From Anaerococcus rubeinfantis (lineage in GTDB: Bacteria; Bacillota; Clostridia; Tissierellales; Peptoniphilaceae): a stretch of 64,000 bases of DNA. Position numbers and translations under genes: made by a program. Shown piece after piece: positions 52,095 through 61,630 of the stretch. Location: positions 310,001 through 374,000 of the forward strand of contig NZ_LN913016.1 in the NCBI RefSeq assembly GCF_001487145.1, in the 5' to 3' direction. The notes beneath the pieces are model-generated. The model was not told the origin of the DNA, did not search any database, and saw only the letters and a program-made list of their open reading frames with translations. The stretch's first letter is position 1, and every line of letters begins with the position of its first letter.

Positions 52095-53140
52095 TGGAAA
52101 AAGTAAATGTAATGAGAGAGCCTACTTGGTCATACACCAAGTTAAATTATAGCGAAAAAGCTCCAAGTTTAAACGAGAAAAAAGAATACAAAAATTTTGA
52201 AAGCTCAAATAAAGAAAACAAATCTTTAGATGAAATTTTTAGGGAAAAAAATTACGGACTTTCAAAAGATTTTTTAATAGAAAATAAAAATTTTAATAAT
52301 TTAGATATTTACAGGGATATTGATGGAGAAAAAGATTTAGAATTTATTAATTTAAATCTTGACGAAAATTCAAATCAATTGGTAAATAAAATTGATATAA
52401 ATGCAAAAAAAGGATCAAAATCTTCATTTTTAATTAATTTTTCTCAAAGTGAAGGAGATTCATCTTACCTAAATTCTTTAATAAGGGTAAATCTTGAAGA
52501 AGATTCTTTTGTAAAATTGGTTGTAGTTGTTGATTTATTAGAAAATTCTCTTAATCTACAACAAATTTCATCAATTATAGGTGACAGGGCAAATTTTGAT
52601 ATTTCTTATATTGAACTTGGTGCAGACAAGTCTTATGTAAATATTAGAAACTTCCTTGATGGAGAAGAATCAAATCTTGAAGAAAATGGAGTTTATTTCA
52701 AACAAAATGATGACTTTTTAGATATTGGTGCCTTCAATGACCACAAGGCAAAAGTTACAAAATCAAATTGTATGTTTAATGGTGCCCTTAAAGGAAAAGC
52801 TGAAAAAAGATGGAAGGGTGTTGTTGATCTTAAAAGAGGTTGCGAACACGCAGATGGAAAAATTGGGGATTATGCAGTAATGCTAAGTCCAGATGCCATC
52901 AATAGGTCAGCTCCCGTGTTATTAAATGAAGAAAAAGACGTAGCAGGGGAGCACGCTGCAAGTGTGGGAAGATTTGATAAGTCCATGTTATTTTATATAA
53001 TGAGCAGAGGATTTTCCAAAAGAAAGGCAGAAAGTTTGATGCTTGAGGCAAATTTTGCTCCAACAATTGATAAAATTGACCATGAAGAATTGAGAGAAAA
53101 AGTAAGATATAAAGTTCATGCAATGAATACGAGGGATTAA
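52094..53140 (+). CDS. sufD: Fe-S cluster scaffold subunit SufD
   Basis: 348 residues. Weaker N-terminal half, then the beta-helix core and a clear C-terminal block GCEHADGKIGDYAVMLSPDA with AGEHAASVGRFDKSMLFYIM, related to SufB and containing the conserved His. Partner of SufB and SufC. A 55-base portion (52493-52547, encoding EEDSFVKLVVVVDLLEN) recurs with three changes in the chimeric ORF near 37.0 kb. The gene itself looks intact and in frame with its neighbours. Confidence 0.92.
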   Translation: MEKVNVMREPTWSYTKLNYSEKAPSLNEKKEYKNFESSNKENKSLDEIFREKNYGLSKDFLIENKNFNNLDIYRDIDGEKDLEFINLNLDENSNQLVNKIDINAKKGSKSSFLINFSQSEGDSSYLNSLIRVNLEEDSFVKLVVVVDLLENSLNLQQISSIIGDRANFDISYIELGADKSYVNIRNFLDGEESNLEENGVYFKQNDDFLDIGAFNDHKAKVTKSNCMFNGALKGKAEKRWKGVVDLKRGCEHADGKIGDYAVMLSPDAINRSAPVLLNEEKDVAGEHAASVGRFDKSMLFYIMSRGFSKRKAESLMLEANFAPTIDKIDHEELREKVRYKVHAMNTRD

Positions 53141-53141
53141 G

Positions 53142-54362
53142 ATGGATATAGAAAAAATAAGAAAAGAATTTCCATTTTTGGACGAAAAAAATACTGGAAA
53201 AAAAGTTATTTACCTAGATTCTGCGGCAACTAGCCAAAATCCTATTTCAGTTATAAATGCTCAAGCTGATTATTACAAATATTCAAATGCAAATCCTCAC
53301 AGGGGAGCTCACTTTTTATCTTGGAAGGCGACAGAAGCTTTTGAAAATACGAGGGAAAAAGTTAGAGATTTTATAAATGCACAAAGATCTGAAGAAATAA
53401 TTTATACAAGAAATGCGACAGAATCTTTAAATCTTATTGCTTATTCTTATGCGAGAGAAAATTTGAAAAAAGGTGATGAAATTGTAATTTCAATTTTAGA
53501 ACACCACGCAAATTTAGTTCCTTGGCAAAGAGTTTGCAAAGAAACTGGGGCGATTTTAAAATATGTTTATTTAAATGATGATTATTCTTTAAATTATGAT
53601 GAATTAAAAGAAAAAATCACAGATAAAACAAAAATTGTTTCAATCACGGCCTCATCAAATGTGACTGGAGAGATGACTGATCAAAAATTAATTACAAAAC
53701 TTGCCCACCAAGCAGGAGCAATTTCAATTGTTGATGCTTGCCAACTTGCTCCTCACAAAAAAATTGATGTAAAAGATTTGGATTGTGATTTTCTTGCTTT
53801 TTCTGCCCACAAAATGTATGGACCAATGGGAATTGGAATTTTGTATGGGAAATATGACTTGCTTGAAGATTTAAAACCATACAATCTCGGTGGAGATATG
53901 ATTGAATATGTTTATGAGCAAGAATCTACTTTTGCAAAACCTGCCCAAAAATTTGAAGCAGGAACTCAAGATGTAGGTGGAGTTGTAGGTCTTTCTGCTG
54001 CAATTGATTTTATAAATGAAATTGGTCTAGAAAATATTTATGAACACGAAAATAAACTTGCAAGATATGCCTACGATTTGATTAAAGACATTGATCATAT
54101 AAAAGTATTTTTCCCAGAAAAAAGAAATACAGGATCAGTTGTAGCCTTTACTTTTGATGATATTCATCCACACGATGTTGCAACAATTTTGGATATGAAA
54201 GGAATTGCTGTAAGAAGCGGCCACCATTGTGCTATGCCACTTCACACTTACCTTGATGTATCTTCAACTTGCAGAGCGTCATTTGCCATATATAATACTA
54301 AAGAAGAAGTAGAATATTTTGCAAAAGAGCTTAAAAATGTAAGAAAGGTGATGGGACTTTAA
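53142..54362 (+). CDS. sufS: Cysteine desulfurase SufS
   Basis: 406 residues, class V PLP enzyme. RGAHFLSWKATEAFE and EHHANLVPWQRVCKETGA near the start, PLP lysine in FSAHKMYGPMGIGILYG (about residue 227), and the active Cys in VRSGHHCAMPLHTYLDVSS near 364, typical of group II desulfurases. It releases sulfur from Cys to its own Cys and passes it to SufU. AAGATGG start two bases after sufD. Confidence 0.95.
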   Translation: MDIEKIRKEFPFLDEKNTGKKVIYLDSAATSQNPISVINAQADYYKYSNANPHRGAHFLSWKATEAFENTREKVRDFINAQRSEEIIYTRNATESLNLIAYSYARENLKKGDEIVISILEHHANLVPWQRVCKETGAILKYVYLNDDYSLNYDELKEKITDKTKIVSITASSNVTGEMTDQKLITKLAHQAGAISIVDACQLAPHKKIDVKDLDCDFLAFSAHKMYGPMGIGILYGKYDLLEDLKPYNLGGDMIEYVYEQESTFAKPAQKFEAGTQDVGGVVGLSAAIDFINEIGLENIYEHENKLARYAYDLIKDIDHIKVFFPEKRNTGSVVAFTFDDIHPHDVATILDMKGIAVRSGHHCAMPLHTYLDVSSTCRASFAIYNTKEEVEYFAKELKNVRKVMGL

Positions 54363-54796
54363 TGGACTTAAATGATGTTTATACTCAAGTAATTCTTGAA
54401 AATTCTAGAAATCAAAAAAATAAAAGAAATTTAGAAAATCCAGACATAAAAGAGCCAGGACACAATCCTTCATGTGGAGATGAAATTGTTTTGGAATTAA
54501 AACATGACGGAAATGTAATAACAGAGGCAGCTTTTACAGGACACGGCTGTGCAATAAGTCAAGCTGCAACTTCTGTAATGTGCGATGAAATTGTAGGAAA
54601 AACAATTGAAGAAGCAAAGGAAATGGCAAAAATTTATATCGGAATGATAAAAAGAGAAGATATAAGCGATGAAGATTTGGAAAAAATTGGAGATGCTGCA
54701 GCTTTCCAAAATATTTCAAATATGCCACAAAGAGTAAAATGTGCTCTTTTATCTTGGAAAACTTTGGACGAAGTGATAGATAAAGATGTCAAATAA
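54362..54796 (+). CDS. sufU: Sulfur-transfer protein SufU
   Basis: 144 residues. The zinc/sulfur ligands are in place: NPSCGDEIVLELK (Cys and Asp), GHGCAISQAATSVM (Cys) and RVKCALLSWKTLDE (Cys). SufU is a zinc-bound acceptor of sulfur from SufS in Gram-positive bacteria. The start overlaps the sufS stop by one base (TAATG). Confidence 0.95.
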   Translation: MDLNDVYTQVILENSRNQKNKRNLENPDIKEPGHNPSCGDEIVLELKHDGNVITEAAFTGHGCAISQAATSVMCDEIVGKTIEEAKEMAKIYIGMIKREDISDEDLEKIGDAAAFQNISNMPQRVKCALLSWKTLDEVIDKDVK

Positions 54797-54992
54797 TAAT
54801 ATTTTCAAAAATTATAGGCTATTAGAATTTGTAACAAGTGCAATAACTTTTGTGCTTTTGATAATCCTAACTATAATTCAATATATAAGTGACAAAAAAT
54901 ATTGGTGGATAATTTTATTGGTATCAATATTAATGGGCGCAAATGCCTATGTAAAATACAAAAAATTTAAAGATAACAAAAAGCATTCTTAG
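54786..54992 (+). CDS. Small two-helix membrane protein at the end of the suf operon
   Basis: 68 residues with two membrane helices (about 12-32, VTSAITFVLLIILTIIQYI, and 38-55, YWWIILLVSILMGANAYV) and a Lys-rich tail. The ATG lies inside the sufU end (11-base overlap), so it is co-translated. Unknown family. The stop codon falls inside a terminator stem (54982-55007). Confidence 0.6.
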   Translation: MSNNNIFKNYRLLEFVTSAITFVLLIILTIIQYISDKKYWWIILLVSILMGANAYVKYKKFKDNKKHS

Positions 54993-55205
54993 TCAATCTA
55001 GGAATGCACAGAGCGTGGACAAAGTATGAATTTAGATAATATCTTATTTTGAAATAAAAATTAAGCTAAGTACCATCTCGACTAAGTGAGTGAAACGAAC
55101 GCATGGAGAGATCTCATGAGATTTCTCGACTCACTACGTTCGCTCGAAATGGTTGAAAATTTAGTTTGTCAATAGTCTGAGCATTCTTAGTCAATCTAGG
55201 AATGC
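54982..55205. repeat. Inserted palindromic repeat flanked by a duplicated 26-bp terminator stem
   Basis: AGCATTCTTAGTCAATCTAG plus GAATGC occurs at 54982-55007 and again at 55180-55205; only the right copy has its T run. Between them are 172 bases holding a long palindrome (55073-55152) from CCATCTCGA to TCGAAATGG, related to the array at 41.9-42.6 kb. This looks like insertion of the repeat into the suf terminator with duplication of the target. Confidence 0.75.
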
Positions 55206-55211
55206 TTTTTT
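55180..55211. terminator. Terminator of the suf operon
   Basis: AGCATTC and GAATGCT form the stem with TAG/CTA inside, then TTTTTTA. The A run on the left side lets it also serve the leftward HAD gene. Confidence 0.75.
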
Positions 55212-55213
55212 AT

Positions 55214-56038
55214 TTAAAATTTTTCAAAATTATTTTCTATTAATTTTTCTATAACTTCTCCAACTCCTGCCTTATTATTTGATAAGGTTATATAATCTGC
55301 GTGGGGTTTTAGGTAATCGTTGGCGTTTTCCATTGCTACAGAAAATCCTGCCATATCTAGCATAGGAATGTCGTTCATTTCGTTTCCGATTGCCATAATT
55401 TCATCGATTTTAAAACCGAGTTTTTCGCTCATTAATTTTATGGCATTTCCCTTGTTTGCATTTTTGTTCATAACTTCAATTAAAACAGGGGCAGTTTTTG
55501 CATAATAATAATTTTCATTTACAAATTTTGGCATATTGTCCATGACTTTTTCAATATTCCAAGGCCAGCCCATAACTAAAAACCTACCAAAATTTTTATC
55601 TTCATCAAAATTTTCATAGGGAATTTTTTGAAGTTTTAATTTTGTTATAAAAGAATCAAGTCTTGTCAAAATATTTGGATTTTTATGTCTTGTATAAAAA
55701 CTATCATCATCCATGGCTGAAACTTGAACTTTAAAATTTTTTAAAGACTTATCAAGCTCTATTAAATCTTTTGGTTTTTGGAAAACTCCTGTAATTACTT
55801 CCTTAGTGTAGTTGTCAAAAATATATGATCCATTTTGGGAAATTGAAAAATGACCTTCATGTTCTAGGTCGAGTTCTTTGACATAAGGAAGAATTCCAGA
55901 AAATGGTCTTCCACTAACAAGGGCTATGTGGGCACCCATTTTTTTTGCCTTTAATATCATTTCTTTATTTTTTTTGGGAAGACGCCTTGTATTAGTAAGC
56001 AAGGTTCCGTCTATATCAATTGTTATTAGTTTAATCAT
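55214..56038 (-). CDS. Cof-type HAD phosphatase
   Basis: 274 residues. Motif I DIDGTLLTNTRRL (residues about 8-20), motif II LVSGRPFSG, Lys of motif III within NANKGNAIKLM, and motif IV GNEMNDIPMLDMAGFSVAME. The cap between is of the C2B type found in Cof hydrolases, which dephosphorylate sugar phosphates or flavin phosphates. Substrate not predictable. Transcribed toward the suf operon and sharing its terminator. Confidence 0.9.
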   Translation of the reverse strand: MIKLITIDIDGTLLTNTRRLPKKNKEMILKAKKMGAHIALVSGRPFSGILPYVKELDLEHEGHFSISQNGSYIFDNYTKEVITGVFQKPKDLIELDKSLKNFKVQVSAMDDDSFYTRHKNPNILTRLDSFITKLKLQKIPYENFDEDKNFGRFLVMGWPWNIEKVMDNMPKFVNENYYYAKTAPVLIEVMNKNANKGNAIKLMSEKLGFKIDEIMAIGNEMNDIPMLDMAGFSVAMENANDYLKPHADYITLSNNKAGVGEVIEKLIENNFEKF

Positions 56039-56125
56039 AACTTGATTATATCATATATTTTTACATTTTCTTATTTTTATTAAGGCTTTTTTTGTGCTAT
56101 AATTACAAGATGAGAAGGAGATATT

Positions 56126-57283
56126 ATGAAGTTTAAAAGATTTTTGATTACAGTTTTTTTAGCATTTTTTGTTTATTTTACTTCTAATGCTTATTTAAAT
56201 AGATTACAAGATAAAAAAAATATAAAAGATTATGGAACGGAAGCAGCTGTTAGCAATAAAGGAAAAAAAGTAGATGATGAGATACTTGTTCTTTTGGTTG
56301 GCGTTGATGCAAGCCAAAATAAAGAAAACCCTGAGCCAACTAGAACTGATACGATTATGCTTTGTAAAATCAATTCTAAAACTGGAAAAGTTGATCTTTT
56401 GTCAATTCCAAGAGACTCTAGGGTGAAAGTTAGGGATGAGTTTACAAAAGTAAATCACGCTCATGCTTATGGTGGAATTGAACTTACCTTAAAAACTTTG
56501 AGAGATTTTTTGGGTCTTGATATAGATTATTATGCTGAAGTTAATTTTGATGCAGTTAAAAATATAGTTGATGGTATGGGTGGAGTTAATTACAATGTTC
56601 CAAAAGGTGTTAAAATTGATGAAGATAACACTCATATAAAACCAGGAATGAATAAAATGAATGGTGAAGATGTATTGTGGTATCTGAGAACTAGAAAAAT
56701 ATACGAAAATGCTGATCTTGGAAGGGTTAATGCTCAACAACAATTTTTAAAAGCTATGGTCAATGAAATGGTAAAAAAATCAGAATCAATTAGCATGACT
56801 TCTTTGGTTGAATCTTATTTTAAAGATGTGAAAACAAATCTACCGATGGCGACAATACTTGATATGGCTAGTAAAATTTCTAATTTTTCTTCAGATAAAT
56901 TTTCAACCTATACAGTTCCAGGGATCCCAAGTATGATTGATGGTATAAGTTACTATATTCCGGATTATGAAAAAACTTGGGATATAGTTGATAAAGTATT
57001 TTCAAAATATAAATTGAAAAATTGGAATAAGGAAGATAGCTGGTACAGAGAATATGAAAATTTTGGATTTTCTAATGATGAAAACTTATCAAATGAAGAT
57101 TATCAAAATTTAAATGAAAATCATCAAGAAATTCAAAAAAATCAAGATTTAGAAAATCAAAATGATTTTGGAGAAAATGAAGATGATTACCAAGAAGATG
57201 ATTTGAATGAAGAAGAGACAGATATAATTGATGATAGAAATTATTTTGACGATGATTTGAATAGTTTTACGGATGATAATTAA
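56126..57283 (+). CDS. LytR-CpsA-Psr (LCP) family protein
   Basis: 385 residues. N-terminal membrane anchor (FLITVFLAFFVYFTSNAYL, 6-24), then the LCP domain: LLVGVDASQNKENPEPTRTD, TIMLCKINSKTGKVDLLSIP with RDSRV, VNHAHAYGG, and YLRTRKIYENADLGRVNAQQ with the conserved Arg/Asp. LCP enzymes attach wall polymers to peptidoglycan outside the membrane. The last ~60 residues are strongly acidic and Asn-rich, an unusual tail. AAGGAG precedes the ATG. It is followed 11 bases later by fni. Confidence 0.9.
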   Translation: MKFKRFLITVFLAFFVYFTSNAYLNRLQDKKNIKDYGTEAAVSNKGKKVDDEILVLLVGVDASQNKENPEPTRTDTIMLCKINSKTGKVDLLSIPRDSRVKVRDEFTKVNHAHAYGGIELTLKTLRDFLGLDIDYYAEVNFDAVKNIVDGMGGVNYNVPKGVKIDEDNTHIKPGMNKMNGEDVLWYLRTRKIYENADLGRVNAQQQFLKAMVNEMVKKSESISMTSLVESYFKDVKTNLPMATILDMASKISNFSSDKFSTYTVPGIPSMIDGISYYIPDYEKTWDIVDKVFSKYKLKNWNKEDSWYREYENFGFSNDENLSNEDYQNLNENHQEIQKNQDLENQNDFGENEDDYQEDDLNEEETDIIDDRNYFDDDLNSFTDDN

Positions 57284-57294
57284 TAGGTGAAATA

Positions 57295-58314
57295 ATGGAT
57301 GAAAAAAGAAGAGAAAGAAAAGACGAACATATTGAAAATTATCTTAGAAGTGAATTTAGGTCAAAAACTTTACTAAATAATGTTTATATTGAACATAATG
57401 CCTTAAGCCATGTTAATTTTGATGAAATTGATACTTCTATAGAATTTTTAGGTGAGAAAATTTCTATGCCGGTTATGGTAAATGCTATGACTGGCGGAAC
57501 AGAAATTAGCGAGGATATAAACGAAGATTTATCAAATATTTGTAGAGAATTAAATATTCCAATGGCAGTTGGCAGTGAGTCTATTGCTATAAAAGATTTG
57601 GAAGCAAGAGGATCTTTCTCCCTATTAAAAGAGAAGGAAGATATAATAAAAATTGGAAATCTAGGTTTAGAAAATAATTTAGAAAATTTTGAATTTGCCA
57701 AAGATTTGATTGGAGCAAAAGCAGTTCAAGCCCATCTCAACATAGCTCAAGAACTTGTTATGGACGAAGGTGAGAGAGATTTTTCCAATAATTATAAAAA
57801 TTTAGCAAATATCAGTAAAAATCTTTCGGTTCCACTTATTGTAAAAGAAGTTGGTTTTGGCATGAGCAAGGAAGTTGGTCAAAAACTTTTGGATTTAGGA
57901 GTAAAATATATTGATGTTGCTGGAAAAGGCGGAACAAATTTTATAGAAATTGAAGATATGAGAATATTTGATAAGGATTATTCAGAATTTTATTCATGGG
58001 GAATTCCTACAGCAAAATCAATTCTTGATGTAAGGAGCTTATCAGATGATTTCTTTTTGATTTCAAGTGGGGGAATAAGAAATGCAAGTGATGTTTGTAA
58101 GTCTATAATAATTGGGGCAGACATGTGTGCAATTTCTGGAGAAGTTTTGTCCTTTCTTTTAAGAGGCGATTATGATTATGCCTTAAAATATTTAAAAGAA
58201 CTTCAAACAAAAATAAAAATATTCATGGCTCTTGTTGGGGTTAAAAATATAAATGAATTAAAAAATGTCCCATATAAACTTACGGGAAGGTTAAAAGAAT
58301 TAGTAGAAGATTAG
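57295..58314 (+). CDS. fni: Type 2 isopentenyl-diphosphate delta-isomerase
   Basis: 339 residues. FMN-dependent isomerase of IPP and DMAPP. RKDEHIENYLRSE, MVNAMTGGTEI, AVGSESIAIKD, HLNIAQELVMDEGERDF (catalytic Glu and Mg ligand), KEVGFGMSKE and the FMN phosphate loop SSGGIRNASDVCKSIIIGAD. The length is typical. Presence of the type 2 enzyme goes with a mevalonate pathway, which is not in the window. Followed by a terminator. Confidence 0.93.
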   Translation: MDEKRRERKDEHIENYLRSEFRSKTLLNNVYIEHNALSHVNFDEIDTSIEFLGEKISMPVMVNAMTGGTEISEDINEDLSNICRELNIPMAVGSESIAIKDLEARGSFSLLKEKEDIIKIGNLGLENNLENFEFAKDLIGAKAVQAHLNIAQELVMDEGERDFSNNYKNLANISKNLSVPLIVKEVGFGMSKEVGQKLLDLGVKYIDVAGKGGTNFIEIEDMRIFDKDYSEFYSWGIPTAKSILDVRSLSDDFFLISSGGIRNASDVCKSIIIGADMCAISGEVLSFLLRGDYDYALKYLKELQTKIKIFMALVGVKNINELKNVPYKLTGRLKELVED

Positions 58315-58337
58315 GAGAAGAAATTCTCCTTTTTTTA
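58313..58337 (+). terminator. Terminator of fni
   Basis: AGGAGAA, loop GAAA, TTCTCCT, then seven T. Confidence 0.85.
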
Positions 58338-58407
58338 TTTGCTCATTAAAAATGAAAAAAATTATTTTTATTGTTATAATTAAGTAAAGAATAGCAGGGA
58401 GGAGAAA

Positions 58408-60885
58408 ATGAAATCTTATAAAAAGTTTATTATTGGGATTGTTTTAGTCCTATTTAGTTTTGTGTTTATATATTTTGGGAGAGGTCTGTTTAATTCTAAG
58501 AAAAACATTAATGAAACTGATAAAGATTCTAATAATATAGAATTATCATCAAATGAAGATTCAAATAGCAAAGATAAGGTCAAATATATCGAAAAAAGAA
58601 AATCCATGAAGGAAAATTATCCGGAAAAAAGTCAAAAGCTTGAATTTTCTGATAAGAAAAATTTTGTAACTATTCCAGGAAGGGAAAATATTAAAGAAGA
58701 TGACTTCGGGGAATATGTTGATGGGGAAATTTTTGTTGATGTTGATTTAAATAAGTTTGATGAAAAAATATTTGATAAGTACGGAGCGAAAATTGTAGGA
58801 AAATGTGACACTTGGGGTGGTTATCAAATAAATATTCCAAATAAATCAAGCAAAGAACTTGAAAAAATTTCAGAAAAAATAAAAAAAGAAAATGGAGTTT
58901 TACTTGCTGGTCTTCATAGGTTAATTCCAATTGAAAACGAAGAATTTTCTTATCCTGAAGATAATTTCAAAATAAAGGGTAAAAAATTTGATAGAAATAA
59001 TTTGTGGAAAGACTATAAAATTGATTCAGGCTTTGAAATTGATAAGGATGCTGATTCAAAATTTTTAAATGATGATCCATATTGGTCTTATAAAATTACT
59101 AATTTAGCATATATGTGGAAAAATCTAGATTCGAAAGAAGCGACAAATGTTGGAGTATTTGAAAATGGAATAATCAATAATTCTATTTTAGATTCGTCTT
59201 CAAATCTCAAAAAAGATATTGATTTTGAAGATTTAAGTTCTGAAAATCTTGAAGATAAAAAAAGTAAAAATTCAAATGATAATAAAAGTGAAGAATCAGA
59301 TGATAATAAAAAACTTCATGCCTATCTTGTTTCATCAACTTTAGCTGCAAAACACAACAATGTTGGATTTAGTGGAGTTGGCAAGGATGTAAAAGTTTCT
59401 CCGACCATATTTGACCAAAGTTTGCTAGGATATTTAATTTCTTATAGGATTGATCAATCTCAAAATAAAATTAAAATTTTTAATATAAGCTGGGGATATG
59501 ATGCTGAAAGTTTATATTATATTAACGCTAATAAAAAAGATATTAAGAAAGATTTTAAAAAGGGAAAATTAAGTAAAATTATAAACAATAATGAAAAAAT
59601 AAATTCCGAAAATGTAGAAGAATATGCAAAAAATATAAAGAAAACCCATAAAGATTCAGCTGAAAGGTTAAACTTAGCCTTAAAAAAATTAAAAGAAAAT
59701 AACAAAGATTTTCTCCTTGTAAAATCAGCTGGAAACCAAGGAAATGAGATAAGGGAAATAGAAAGATTTTCAAATGTTAAAATAAATAAAACATGCATTT
59801 TAAATGATATTGATAAGGATTTAAAAAATAGGGTAATTATGGTTGGCGCAGCTTCACCAAATTTAAAACATAATAAAAAATTAACTTATGCAAATTTTAC
59901 AACAACAAGAAATGTAGATGTAGTTGGTCCCGGTGAAAAAGTTCCTGGATATTATAAAAATGGTGAGTTAAAATTATGGAAGGGAACATCAGCATCAGCT
60001 GCCTTCATTTCAGGTCTTGCAGCAAATCTTTATGGAGCTTATCCAGAAAAAATGAATGGAGAGCTTGCAAAAGAATTAATAATAAATTCAACTAATTTTG
60101 ATGTTATTGATGAATTTAATGGAGAAAATTCAAAATTAGTAGATGCAAAGAAAATAACTGAACTTGCAAAGAAAAAAATATCAGATAAAAAAGAAGAAAA
60201 AAAGAACAAGGATAAAAAAATAATCCGAGAAAATAAATCTGATGAAAGTAAAGAGGGAAATTTAAGGATAATTGAAAATGAAGATGCCTCAAATGAAAAT
60301 TCTGATGAAAATGAAGATGAAAATTCTGACGAAAATTCATATAAAATAATCCAAGACGGAAAAGATCAAGGAGAAATTTCTATTTTGGATATGGGAGATG
60401 TTTATTTTGTTGATGTAGGAAAATTAAATGAAATTTATTTGAAAGATTCATCTTATTTTATAGATTCCAAATATTCTGGAAAATATATAAAAGAAAACTC
60501 AGATGGAACATATTATTTTGGCTTATTCCCAGATAATATTGACAGTTCAGAAAATAATCCGGGCTATACCTACCAATATTTTCCAGAATATGGAGTCTTC
60601 TCATTTGCAAAAAAAGATTATATGAAAGAAGAAAATGTATGTTTTCTAAATAACAATTACGCTGCAGAAATTATTGATAATAAATTATTTGTTGAAGCAG
60701 ATTGGCTTTATTGGTGGTTTGGTTTTGACAATAATTATTCGATTGATACAAAAAATAAAATTATAAAATATAATAGACAGGGTCACGATATTGGTCAAGA
60801 GGGAGTCGATTATATAAATATTTCAACTGAAAATTATAATAATATTTATGAATTGTTGGAAGCTAATTTTGCAAAATTAAATTAA
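58408..60885 (+). CDS. Subtilisin-like (S8) exported protein with altered catalytic Asp
   Basis: 825 residues. An N-terminal membrane segment (FIIGIVLVLFSFVFIYFG, 7-24) indicates export or anchoring. A propeptide-like stretch precedes an S8 fold. The Asp motif reads VGVFENGI near 247, with Glu where DTG has Asp. The His motif is HAYLVSS near 305. The oxyanion Asn is in SAGNQGNE near 441 and the Ser in GTSASAAFISG near 526. The insertions are Lys/Asn-rich. From about 600 a charged linker leads to a beta-rich C-terminal domain with several Trp/Tyr (DWLYWWFGFDNNYS). It could be a weak or inactive protease, or an unusual active variant. GGGAGGAG precedes the ATG. Confidence 0.8.
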   Translation: MKSYKKFIIGIVLVLFSFVFIYFGRGLFNSKKNINETDKDSNNIELSSNEDSNSKDKVKYIEKRKSMKENYPEKSQKLEFSDKKNFVTIPGRENIKEDDFGEYVDGEIFVDVDLNKFDEKIFDKYGAKIVGKCDTWGGYQINIPNKSSKELEKISEKIKKENGVLLAGLHRLIPIENEEFSYPEDNFKIKGKKFDRNNLWKDYKIDSGFEIDKDADSKFLNDDPYWSYKITNLAYMWKNLDSKEATNVGVFENGIINNSILDSSSNLKKDIDFEDLSSENLEDKKSKNSNDNKSEESDDNKKLHAYLVSSTLAAKHNNVGFSGVGKDVKVSPTIFDQSLLGYLISYRIDQSQNKIKIFNISWGYDAESLYYINANKKDIKKDFKKGKLSKIINNNEKINSENVEEYAKNIKKTHKDSAERLNLALKKLKENNKDFLLVKSAGNQGNEIREIERFSNVKINKTCILNDIDKDLKNRVIMVGAASPNLKHNKKLTYANFTTTRNVDVVGPGEKVPGYYKNGELKLWKGTSASAAFISGLAANLYGAYPEKMNGELAKELIINSTNFDVIDEFNGENSKLVDAKKITELAKKKISDKKEEKKNKDKKIIRENKSDESKEGNLRIIENEDASNENSDENEDENSDENSYKIIQDGKDQGEISILDMGDVYFVDVGKLNEIYLKDSSYFIDSKYSGKYIKENSDGTYYFGLFPDNIDSSENNPGYTYQYFPEYGVFSFAKKDYMKEENVCFLNNNYAAEIIDNKLFVEADWLYWWFGFDNNYSIDTKNKIIKYNRQGHDIGQEGVDYINISTENYNNIYELLEANFAKLN

Positions 60886-60909
60886 TTGTAAAAATTAAAT
60901 AAAATTTTT

Positions 60910-60937
60910 AGAGAGAAATTTTTTCTCTCTTTTTTTA
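60910..60937 (+). terminator. Terminator
   Basis: AGAGAGAAA and TTTCTCTCT with a short T-rich loop, followed by seven T. Confidence 0.85.
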
Positions 60938-60997
60938 TTTATTTTTGGGTATAAAATTAAGGGAAATATAATTTTAATTAATCAAGAAAGGGATTTT

Positions 60998-61630
60998 ATG
61001 TTAAGTGATATTTTATTAGCCCTATCTTTTAGCCTTGCATTTATTTGTATTGTGGCTATATTTTTTACAGATAAAAAAATATTATTTGGCCTTATAGCAC
61101 TTGGTCTTTTTATTTATTTTTATAAAACGGGCCTTGATAGGGGCGAGGCTGATCTTATTACCATAATAGCTTTTATTTCTGGTATTTTATTACTTGTTAT
61201 AGAGCTAATTACACCAAGTTTTGGTATTTTGGGAAGCTTGGGAATAATTTTAACAATTTATTCTCTAATGGATTCTTTAAATAATTCTTTGTTTGGAATA
61301 ATAGTTTTATTAGTTACTGCGGCGTCAGTTTTTATTAGCGTTACTGTTTTTATAAAATTAGGATTTTCAGCAGATTTATTTAATAAGTCAATTTTGACAA
61401 GTACGCAAACAAAAGAAAGGGGATTTAATTCGAAAAAAGATTACACTTATCTATGTGGTAAAAAAGGAAAAACTCTCAGTATTTTAAGACCGACAGGAAG
61501 AATAATAATTGATGGAAAAATCTACGATGGTAAAACTTATGGTGATTTTATCAAAAAAGATGTAGAAGTTGAAGTAGTTGAAATAAAAGATGGAAACATT
61601 TATGTTAAGGAGGATACAAAATGCCAATAA
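60998..61630 (+). CDS. NfeD-family membrane protein
   Basis: 210 residues. Four to five membrane helices in the first 130 residues, then a small beta-barrel (OB-like) domain, [20 protein letters not shown] and [20 protein letters not shown], typical of NfeD. The protease domain of long NfeD proteins is absent. NfeD proteins pair with flotillin/stomatin partners, and the floA gene starts inside its end (10-base overlap) with AAGGAGG in frame. Confidence 0.88.
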   Translation: MLSDILLALSFSLAFICIVAIFFTDKKILFGLIALGLFIYFYKTGLDRGEADLITIIAFISGILLLVIELITPSFGILGSLGIILTIYSLMDSLNNSLFGIIVLLVTAASVFISVTVFIKLGFSADLFNKSILTSTQTKERGFNSKKDYTYLCGKKGKTLSILRPTGRIIIDGKIYDGKTYGDFIKKDVEVEVVEIKDGNIYVKEDTKCQ

